Assembly: GCF_000003815.2 (NCBI RefSeq)
Contig: NC_049993.1
Location: 11,849,598 to 11,913,597, forward strand
Direction: 5' to 3'
From: Branchiostoma floridae
Taxonomy: Eukaryota > Chordata > Leptocardii > Amphioxiformes > Branchiostomatidae
DNA: 64,000 nucleotides
Numbering within the stretch: position 1 is the stretch's first letter; each line of letters starts with the position of its first letter. Below, in pieces: positions 12,948 to 23,600 of this stretch. A model generated the notes under the pieces. The model had not been told where the DNA came from. It saw only the letters and a list, made by a program, of their open reading frames with translations, and did no database searches. Both the position numbers and the translations under genes were made by a program.

Positions 12948-13457
12948 GTGAGATCGTCTGGCGCAGCGGCGGGATTTGTGCCTCGTGACCGAGAGGTGGC
13001 GAGTTCGAATCCCGCTGCGTGTCACCGATCTTGTGCCCTTGGGAAAGGCACTTTACACGTATTTCCTCACTATACTCAGGTGAAAAATGAGTACCTAGCT
13101 TCGGCTAGGGCCGTCCCTCGGATAGGACGTTAAATGGAGGTCCCGTGTATGGGGAGAGTCACACCCTATGCACGTTAAAGAACCCCCACACGTGCGATGG
13201 TGCGGTGTGAGATGGAACAAACCCCTCTGTCTGGAGTTGGTGATTCACTTCAAATCACCCGGTTGGAGGCCTGGCGAACCTCCATACCGTATCAGCCAGC
13301 GAAAGGGTATATCACCCCGTAAGGGGCGGTGTAACCCCGCCGCGTGTAGACATGTGCGAACATGTGCACATGTGTGTATGGCGGCTTTGAAAAGGTGTTC
13401 TTAACACCTGTTTCGCCATACCCTCCAAATGGAGAATCCTAATAAATAAATAAAAAC
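12948..13457 (+). repeat. tRNA-derived SINE
   Basis: A pol III type 2 promoter is visible: an A-box-like TCTGGCGCAGCGG (12957-12969) and a B box GAGTTCGAATCCC (13001-13013) at tRNA-like spacing. A tRNA-unrelated body follows, including GGGAAAGGCACTTTACACG and CTCAGGTGAAAAATGAGTACC. The tail is an AATA repeat near 13437-13457, typical of LINE-mobilised SINEs. ACAATC-like hexamers flank it but are too short to count as a firm target duplication. It lies antisense in the 5' intron of SLC39A. Confidence 0.8.
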
Positions 13458-13574
13458 AATCAACATCTTATGGCTATATTAAACATGTACACCCTTGTGT
13501 ACACAAACACTTTCTACATGGAGTCGATGGACATAATCTGCATGAAACACAACAAAGAAGGTAAAGACAAACAC

Positions 13575-13709
13575 CTTGCTGATGGGCTCCGCTGTCTGCC
13601 TGGCTGCGCCTGAAAACTCCTGCTCTCAGAACCACACGCCGGAAAATCATCAACCACAACAAAAGCTTTTATACAGTTCAGCTGGAGCCTGCTGAGTGCT
13701 GTGGTACAC
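13575..13709 (-). other. Candidate non-coding 5' exon of the SLC39A gene
   Basis: On the minus strand this block has an acceptor (CTTTTCAG) and a donor (CAAG/GTGTTT). Joining it to the coding exon acceptor near 10189 leaves the ATG at 10158 as the first start in a frame that stays open. The block also contains an upstream ATG whose frame closes soon after the junction. Inferred from splice signals only. Confidence 0.35.
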
Positions 13710-14644
13710 CTGAAAAGAAAATGGCCGTCTAAAACTCCTGAAATACCAGGTCTTTCCTTTCCTTTGTAACGTTGTCGTTTTCCTCAGTAGCTAGGTTTCC
13801 GACATAGGTCCGGGTTCTCTAAATAAGTCTTTGCACTTCGCACTCAAGTGCTCCATCTGTTGGCGCAAGTCCTCGTGCTAGAACCGCGGTCAATTTGTCC
13901 ATATGTACGTGTCCCAATAATCCACACTACTACATCGACCTGCAGCCGGATTTCACTGACGTAACCCGGAAGTTTACGGTGATGTTGGAGACCGAGCAGA
14001 AGCGCCGCCTAGTGATGCAATGATGTAACACAGTATGTAAGTTCTGAGCGGTGTATGAGTGTGTTCTGTCCATTTGATACGTCGATTTAACTTGCTTTCA
14101 CATGACAAGCAAGTTAATTAAGTCCCCGTAAAAGGAAATTGTAGACAATGAAAAAAACGGAATGCAAAAGTGATATTAAGTAGAAAACAATAATATTTTG
14201 TGGAAATATTGCCTCTTGTTGCTGCTTGCCATGCTCTGTACGTGTATTACACATTACTGATAATTTTGCAAGGTTGCCTGTTACTGATCTAGATGTTATT
14301 TTCCTTGTTATTATTGTTTTCCTTGTTTTAAAAGAATTATTGTGTTAGATTTTGTCACTGTGCAAAAGCGACATCTAGGCGGAATTTATGAAAAGTGCAG
14401 TACCAAACTCGCGCGAGACTCCACGAGATCCGTAACCAAGACGAGGCTGGGCGGCATTCCTCACCAGGTAACAAACCAGCCACAGGTAGAAAATGTGCTT
14501 CTCACAAACTGCGGCGTTTCTAGGATAACAGCAACGATTAGAGTGAAGTAAATCAGCCAGACAGCGGACTGAAAAACCAGGGAAGAACTAGAAGCGAAAG
14601 AAATTTTCTACGTGCAATAGAACGGCAGAAAACCACCTGCCAAG
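13710..14644. promoter_or_regulatory. Shared promoter region between SLC39A (-) and TTC26 (+)
   Basis: GC content and CpG rise around 13850-14050 and 14400-14550, between the two divergent genes. TTC26 exon 1 ends at 14647 with only the start codon known to be coding. No TATA box was recognised on either strand, which fits CpG-type housekeeping promoters. Confidence 0.5.
14516..14529 (+). promoter_or_regulatory. Candidate RFX X-box upstream of TTC26
   Basis: GTTTCTAGGATAAC matches the RFX consensus half-sites RYYNYY and RRNRAC with a two-base spacer. It lies about 115 bp upstream of the TTC26 ATG. RFX factors drive ciliary genes through X-boxes at about this distance, and TTC26 is a ciliary gene. 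Confidence 0.45.
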
Positions 14645-17600
14645 ATGGTGAGTATAAGATCTGTTTCTTGTGGCTCTAGTTTAGAACTGCAAGTTTGATA
14701 ATTTTGCTTCTTGTTCTCGATTTTCAGGTTGTTAGTAGCTTATTTACAAGGTTTCTTGATATACCACAATATCACAGTTTTCACCAGAACTTGTAGAAAT
14801 AGAAAATGGCACTTTTAATCAATCAGTAAAGTTGTATCAATCTATAGCTCTGTAGGCTGTTATACAGCAAGAAAACGACTGTACTGGTCAAATCAGTTGC
14901 AGTGTAAGAAATCCGCCCAATCGGATCCACAAGCCACGGTGTAGAAAATGAAGATGCATTTCTGATGATGAGAGAGGACTTGATTTTACAAAGAAATGAC
15001 GGGCGAGATCTGAAGCTTTATTGGGGAATACATTGCATATTAAGCTGTTATCAATAATATTAGTGATTTAATTTCTAAAGTCTCTCCCCTTTTCAAATTT
15101 TGAAGAAAAAAAAAAACTCCTTTGCCTGTTCTAGATGCTCTCACGAGCCAAGCCGGCCACTGGACCAGCGGCCTCCAGTCCTGCTAAGGAGTCCAGCAAG
15201 AAGAAGAAGAAACTGCCCAAACTGGAGGACTACCTGACCAACAGGGACTACACTGGGGCCATCACACTTCTCGAGGTAGAGGACAAAATGTCATTTGAAG
15301 AGCATGATTTAATTCTCTCATTTCCAAATACCTTCGAATTCGTACACTGTAAGACTGTAGCTATATTGATTTTGTATGTCGATATTGTTTTATGTTATTT
15401 TTTATTTATGTTTGATAATCAAACCGAGTAATGTTGTTTCTCTTGCCCCACCAGTTTAACAGATCGAGTGGTAAGGGAAGTGAAGAGGTGGACATGTGGA
15501 TAGCCTACTGTGCCTTTCACCTGGGAGAGTACAAAAGAGCCATGGAAGTAAGTTACCCTTATTTCTCCAACCCAATTTGGCAAATGATCCTGTTTATCAG
15601 TACAACAAAATCTGCAAGCTTAACAGTTTTTAAGGGGATTTTCAAGAATTAGATTTGTTGATTTGGATTGGTCCACAGTAGTTATAAGGCTAAACCTTGG
15701 GATCTTTTTCTTTTACACTACCAGTTAATCTCACCTGCTGATGTTTCGATGCCTCTCAGACATCTTCCTCAAAGCTTCTTATTGGAGTTCAACTCTATAT
15801 ATAGCAAACATAGGTAGCACTTCATTGGTTGTGTAAAAGAAAACCCTACTATCCTATGACCTACTAGTACCAACGTTAACCTGATGAAATTATTTTCGTA
15901 TGGTTAAACCATGTTGCTAAAACTGATACCCGTCCATCCCCAGGAGTACCAGTCCATGACGAAGCGAGACGGGTGCCACCCTGACGTCTGGGTGAACCTG
16001 GCCTGCTGTGACTTCTTCCTGGGCATGTACAAGGAGGCAGACGAGGCCGCGCAGAAATGTGAGTCCTGAGGGCTGGGTGGGCGTGGGTTTCCATGGCAAC
16101 GGGAAAAGTCCTTACATAGAGGATGACTCATTAGAAAATAACATTGGACAATATTCATGCATGATGTCTTTGATTTATAGAATTATATTTCTCAGCTAAA
16201 CTGTAGCAAACTTGTGAAATTTTGTTTTGAACAGTACTAACATAGCATCAATGATTGTTTGCAGTCACTTTTCCGCTATGTCTTAGATTGTTTAATCACA
16301 AACCCATAGAAAAATCTGACATTAACTTCTTTGAGAGAAAAGATTGCAGTATCTGAAATCATTGCATGACCTTATTTTGTTATAATATTTCAATTTCAAA
16401 CAATGGACAGTCAAAATGGAATTATACAAAGCCTGATAGTTTAATTTGCACATGGTCATAAGACTATCTGCTATCCATTGTTAACCAACTACTAACCAGT
16501 GTTAACCACCCGCTAACCAATGTTTACCAAATGTTACCACCTGTTGGCCATTGTTAACCACCTGCTAATGATTGTTAACCAGTTACTAACCATTGTTAAC
16601 CACCCGCTAACCATAATTGTTAATCAAATGTAACTGCTAACCATTAACTTACTGATAATAGTAACTAGCTGCTCATTATTGTTAACCACCTGCTAATGAT
16701 TGTAAACCAGTTACTAACCATTGTTAACCACCTGCTAACCAGTGTTAACTACCAGTAACCATTATTTACCACATGTAACAACCTGCTTACCACTAACCAC
16801 CTGCTAACCATTGTTACCAAGTGTTAATTATTGTTAAACAAACGTTAACCACCTGCTAACCAGTGTTAACTACCAGTAACCATTATTTACCAAATGTAAC
16901 CACCTGCTAACCACCTGTTTCCACATCTAGCCCCCAAAAGCCGCCTGCAGAACCGCCTGCTCTTCCATCTCTCACACAAGGTGAGCCAGAATTCCGACGT
17001 AAGCCAAACATTTGTTTTTGCCAGTTCCCTCTCACAACTGGCTTGTACCTCATGCACCTCTGCATGGCTGACATAAAGGCTGGGACTACAAGGTCTCCCT
17101 CCCTCTGCAAGCATGCATCTACATGTATAAGCATGAGGCAATGTCTGGTACTTTTTAGGAACTGCCTGTTACAGAAGATCTTGCATGGTGCTTGAATTTT
17201 GTGACACCAAAATACGATATTTTCTTGTTATCTATACCAAGAATAGTATCATTCAATTAGCATACCGTCAAATGTTTACACCAAATACAAGCCCTACTAA
17301 TGTTATTGAACCTTGCGACAATATCTTCAAGTCTGAAGAACAATTTTTTTGATGGCGCAATTTTCAATAACTCAAGGGTTTATGTATGTATTTGGTGCAC
17401 ACACATACGTGTATGTTGAATGAATAATACTATAATTATAATTGTTGTGGAATATAAAAAGAAAATGGTTTCATGCCGTCCTTAAGTGAAGCTTTCATTA
17501 ATTTTTGGGACAGAAACAGATGTCCTATATGTAGTGGAGGGTTTCATATCCAAACAGAATTGTTAAAAACTGAAGCCCTGCTGAAATGCTAGGAAGGAAG

Positions 17601-20600
17601 AAGTTACTATAAACAAAGAGAGGAATCTATATAAAGCCTTTGACAATGATAGTAAAACTTGCCATGTTGTGCATCATGAAGCCACACTGTGTTCATGTGT
17701 GCAGCTATCCTGTCATCACCCAACTTTTCAGTCTTTGCAACAAGCATGTGACAGCTGTGTAAAGCTCACCGCTCAAAGAAGCATGGCATTCTTCATTGTG
17801 CACTGTGATGTTTTGTGTGGTTGCACGTGAAAGCCCCATGTCATCAAACTGCATGGATCATTCGAGCTGTGCTGTAGTATACTAGTAGTAGAATTGTGTT
17901 ATTTTGTAGAAGTTGTATGGGACATCACAAGAAAAAGTAGTGAATCAAGAGCTAAGAGTTTTGCATTTTTTTTAAACGTTGGTCTTTTTTAGTATCTTAG
18001 TATCTTTTAGTATTGATTTGATGACTTTTAATGAGATACTAAGAAAGATCCCACATCAAATATAAATGTGGAGTTTCAAAATAACTGAATATTTTTTTAT
18101 CATACATTGTATGTGTGCAGATTGTACCAGCATACTAAACACTGATATGCAATACGCATTTTGGACTCATGATATCATTTTCATAATGGAGTGCATGTTG
18201 CGTAAACTGGGAATACAAAAGTGCCCATACAAATTGTATATGTACGAGTATATGCACTTAGTAATGTGTGGCTTGTTCAAATTTGCTTGATTTGTCTCTT
18301 CTGCATGTTTTGCTGCTTGATATCTTGTCTGTACTGTGACTATTGTGAAACGTGTCCATGTTTTATGTGTCTATACGTGTGGCTTGTGTTCCAGTTTAAT
18401 GATGAGAAGAGACTGATGCAGTACCACCAGAACCTGCAGGATATCATCGAGGACCAGCTCAGTCTGGCCTCCATCCACTACCTCCGCTCACACTACCAGG
18501 AGGCGATAGACATCTACAAGAGGATTCTCCTAGATAACAGGTCACTTAAGATTATCACACATCTACCCAGAAATGTGATTTTCTACTGATTGAAATCTTT
18601 TCACTTGTAGCAAAAGAGATACATGATTTTGATATGGCAGTGGGAGTCAGATACTAGAAAATTGGACTATTGTTTTGAGTATCCCCCATTCACAAGTTTT
18701 CGCAAAGAAAGAGAGAGTCTGGATTGTGGCCTGATCATCTGGACTTGAACCAGATCCTCCTTGATAACAAGTCGCTATCAATTACTAGACATTTACATAC
18801 AAATGTGAGGGGAAATCTTCTCACTAGTTTACATTTATCTATCGACAAAAAACTTTTCAGTTGTAGCAAAAGAGTTACGGGGTATCATATAGGAGCTGCA
18901 TTTTTTTACTACCCTGACTCAATGTACAAAGTGTATTTTGATGAATCTAAAGCTGTAGAGAGGGATGTTGCAGTTTTGTTTCAAAGGTTATGATAAAACT
19001 CCTTCTAGGATGGGTGTAGCCGTATGTTGTACAGGGAGCTCAGCTATAAAAACATGACAACATGAGCACATATTAGATGATATCTAGGATTTCATTGTAC
19101 AAAATCTATTTCTATTTGCAGTGATTTGTGAACATACCGTAATATGTTTTTTTGTTTAAGTCTAGTATTAGGTTGAAGTCAGAACATACAATGTACTTTG
19201 TTTAAAGAGTCACTGCTGATCTTTTCTGTTGTCTAATGCTACCATTATCTGCCCTACCTAACAGAGACTACCTGGCCCTGAATGTGTATGTGGCCCTGTG
19301 TTACTACAAGCTGAACATACAATGTACTTTGTTTTAAGAGTCACTGCAGATCTTTTCTGTTGTCTAATGCTACCATTATCTGCCCTACCTAACAGGGACT
19401 ACCTGGCCCTGAATGTGTATGTGGCCCTGTGTTACTACAAGTTGGACTACTATGACGTATCCCAGGAGGTGTTAGCTGTGTACCTACAGCACTACCCTGA
19501 CAGCGCCATCGCTATCAACCTCAAGGCCTGCAACCACTTCAGACTCTACAACGGCAAGGCTGCTGAGGTCAAACATTTCTCTTCAACTTGTTGTCGCAAG
19601 TTTTTCTGGAAAAGCTAAAATGAGCATGTACAATGTGTAAGGTAGAGGGAAGTCATAATGACTGTGTTTTAGTGAATGCTCTATTTACCTAGTTAAAGAT
19701 GGCTAAACTCTTAGGGATTTTCTCTTTCAAAAAACGGAAAAAGTAGAAGGAATGTTTAAAACTCTTCCCCCAGCCTTTCAAATGTAGTACAGTCAAACCT
19801 GTACAGGTAGCCACCATTTTATAACAATACTAACAAAGTTCTGCTAACTGTGTATTCTCTGTTGAGCATCACATCAGTTACCTCTTTACCAGGTAGACCA
19901 GTTTCAGATTCAACAAGTTTCATATGGACATTTTGGCACAAGCATTAAGAATCCTTTCTATAGTGACCGCCGCCTGTCCACACAGACCAGATTTTATCTG
20001 TCCCATGAGTGGTCTTCTTGCACAGTTTTGACTGAAGATTTTCCTGTATCCCACAGCAAGAGCTGAAGACCCTCTAGGAGATGGCCTCCCCCTCCTTCAC
20101 CTTTGTTGCCCTTTCTGGTCTTCTTGCGCAGTTTGACTATGGCTTTAAGATTTTCCTGTATCCCACAGCAAGAGCTGAAGACCCTGCAGGAGATGGCCTC
20201 CCCCTCCTTCACCTTTGCTAAGGAGTTGATCAAGCACAACCTGGTGGTGTTCCGGGGCGGGGAGGGGGCCCTGCAGGTCCTCCCGCCCCTGATAGATGTC
20301 ATCCCTGAGGCACGACTCAACCTCGTCATCTACTATCTCAGACAAGGTGAGATTTTGATATTTACGACTGAAGTTGTACCAGAACTAAACTTAAAGTTGT
20401 ACCAGAACAGCACTTGAAGAACTCACAGTGTTCCAGTTTTCTGCAATAGGTAAGAATTCATATCTCCACATTTTTTGGTGGTCTAAAAATAGTTGCTTGA
20501 TCAATTTACTTAACAAACTTGCAGAAAAAACACAAAAATGCTATAGTGTAAGATTGAGCTATGACCATTGAAATGCAAATAGAGACACCAATATGGCACC

Positions 20601-23600
20601 TGCCTGCTTCATTGACATGGAATGTAAGGGAAGTAGTTGTTTGTTATGTACAATGCTTTTAAGCAGTGTCTTATTTCTGTCATCTCTCCCTCCCCAGATG
20701 ACGTATCTGAAGCCTATAACCTGATCAAGGACCTGGAGCCAACCACGCCGCAGGAGTACATCCTGAAGGGCGTGGTTAACGCCGCCCTCGGACAGGAGAC
20801 GGGATCGCGGGAACACCTGAAGATCGCCCAGCAGTACTTCCAGCTGGTGGGAGGGTCTGCCAGCGAGTGTGGTGAGTCTTACAGAGATGTTTAGGTTGAT
20901 GCTGTTTTTCTGATATGGAAGTTCTTGTGTAATGGTACAAAATGGTATGTTTTATTGACATTTACCTTTAAGTTTATAAGTACCAATGTAGCAGGCTGAA
21001 CTATACTCCCAGCCAGAATATATACCCAGGTATATTTTGGCCAGGGGTGTATTATGACATGCTGCACTGGTAACAGACCAGTGCAAAGAAAGTACCATAA
21101 GAAATTAAGAATGATATAAACTTATAAAAGAACAAAAGAGACTGTGATGAAAGCTTGCTTTAAAGGGTTTTATGTTTTTGCTGATTTTTGAGATGTTGCT
21201 TATTAAAAGATCTTATTGGTCCTTAGTGTTCTTTGTTGCATGTTAAAATCACCTAGGAGAAAAGATGGTTTGCTAAGAGTGAGAAAGATAAAGAACAGTG
21301 TACCATTGACTGTATGTGTACCTTAATGCCTGTTCCTGTTCTTGCAGACACCATCCCTGGCAGGCAGTGCATGGCGTCATGTTTCTTCCTACTCAAACAG
21401 TTTGAGGATGTGCTGATCTATTTTAACTCAATCAAGGTAGATGGTAATTTCTGTCTTGTTCCTAATAGTATGGTCTTTTTGATTCTAACAAAAATCAGTT
21501 TTGGTTGCTCCTAGAATCTTAGGTTGAATGCTTGGAATGTTTGCCATAGACCCCGCATTTGTAATTATCATATTTTTCTTACATATATTTCTCTACATAT
21601 ATGTCTGAAGAATCCTGAGAGTTTATTTAATTCTTCTGATTGTGACAGATCTTAGGAAATGTTGAGGAAGAGAGGAAAAACTTCTTGGCCTTTAAGGGTA
21701 ATGTCTTTTCAGTGCCATGTTTCATTGAAGTTGTGTTGTGCCTTTTGCAGAGCTACTTCTACAACGACGACACGTTCAACTTCAACTACACGCAGGCGAA
21801 GGCCGCCGTGGGAAACTTCAAGGAGGCAGAAGAGGTGGCCCTGCTTGTGCAGAACGAGAAGCTGAAGAATGACTACACCTATCTCAGCTGGCTGGCTCGC
21901 ATCTGTAAGTTACACTGAAGTGTCTGTAGGGATTTTCTACTGGGGCTCTGTTAGAATTAATTCAGAATCCTTTGTAAACAAAAGATAGCAGTTCTTTGGA
22001 TCTTAGCAGGTTAAAGAAAAGAGCACTTTAGAGAGGAATAGTACTTTAAGTATGATGTTCTTCCCCCACAGACATCATGAACAACAAGGCCCGGCTTGCC
22101 TGGGAGTTGTACCTGAAGATGGAGACTTCAGGAGAATCCTTCAGTCTCCTGCAGCTGATAGCTAATGACTGTTACAAGGTATGGAGTCTTATGGAGAGGA
22201 ATAAGAATCAGATATGTAAGAACTTACAAGCACTGGATACATTTTCCATGATGAAAACAGAAGTTGTCTTAAAGAGATGTATTGACCATGGAAACGTAAT
22301 GGAGAAGTACCTTGTCATTTTTTTGTGTGGATATAGAAAGTAATAAACAGGTTGACACTTTGTCTTGTACTGTTGTAGATGGGTTAGGTGCAAAAATTTA
22401 ATGTATTACCATGCTTGCCACAGATGGGACAGTTCTACTACGCAGCAAAGGCGTTTGATGTACTGGAGCGACTGGACCCGAACCCTGAGTACTGGGAAGG
22501 CAAGCGTGGCGCCTGTGTTGGTGTCTTTCAGCAAATCATCGCCGGGCGGGAACCAAGGTGAGTCAGAGTTCCCACCAGAGCTTCCACGCTTCATGTAAAT
22601 TCTACAATCAGCTTGTATAGAGCTTTCTGTAAGTTACAAATGGCTAGAAGTAGGGGTGGGTACCGGTACAGAAAATACAGGTATGGTCCAGACCTGAATC
22701 TGGGCCTAATTATCTGTCAAAACTTGTGAATGGGCGATACTCTAAACAACGGTCCATTTTGCTACAAAAGATTCTGTTTGGTGCAGCATCCAACATCCAC
22801 TGGCATTTTAAAATCTTATCTTATGTAAACTTAATGTTTTAGACCAAGTTTGAGTGTAAAACTTGAGTAAACGACTATCAACTCTCCTCTACTTCCCTCG
22901 TTATTTATTTTGATCTGTAAGCCCCCAAACACCTGAACGCCTACCAGTATAATCTGTTCAGTTTTGAATTGGTCCAAAACCAGGTCCACTGATATTTCTA
23001 GAAAAACTGGACCGTTCTCTCTCTCTCTGTTTGACCGGTTTAGCGTCCGTTCTTCCCTGTAGCAGGGGTTGGACGTAGAAAAACTGGTATTGTACCGGTA
23101 CATCTTACCAGTACCCACCCCTAGCTAGAGGCCCTTTCTTTAAGACATGTGCAATGTTAAGACATGTGCAATGGCCAGAGACACTGCTGATGGCTGGCGT
23201 GTGTTTACTGCTTCACTTCAGCACCAGAAGAAACACCCTGCAGCTGGTGGAGTAATGTTAACATATCGTTTCTCAGTCTTCAAAGACAGACATGTGCAAT
23301 AAAGTTTCCCTTGCGTTTTTAGGGAAACGTTGCGGGACATCATCCAATTGCTCCACAATACGTCTAATATGCAAGTGGAGTATATAGTGCGGACCATGAA
23401 GAAGTGGGCAAAGGACAACAGGCTGGGCATTCCATGATGGTTAGCACAACACGTTTCCACACAAGTCGTCCTGTCACGTTGTAGGGCTATAGTCTGAGTG
23501 GTTTGTACTACAGTGTGCTTTACCAGGTCACTGATGTTTGTGGACCCAGAGCTGTGGTGTGTGGCCTACTGTATTTACCCCAATAATTGCACTCTCTCCA

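Noticed and set aside
12948..13020. A functional tRNA gene
   Set aside because: A and B boxes are present, but no clean cloverleaf with acceptor pairing could be drawn, and it is followed by a SINE body and AATA tail.
21649..21697. A splice-flanked 49-bp open segment between TTC26 exons 10 and 11 ([17 protein letters not shown])
   Set aside because: It has AG and GT borders and an attractive peptide, but 49 bp would shift the frame, and exons 10 and 11 join perfectly without it (NSIK/SYFYNDD as in vertebrates).
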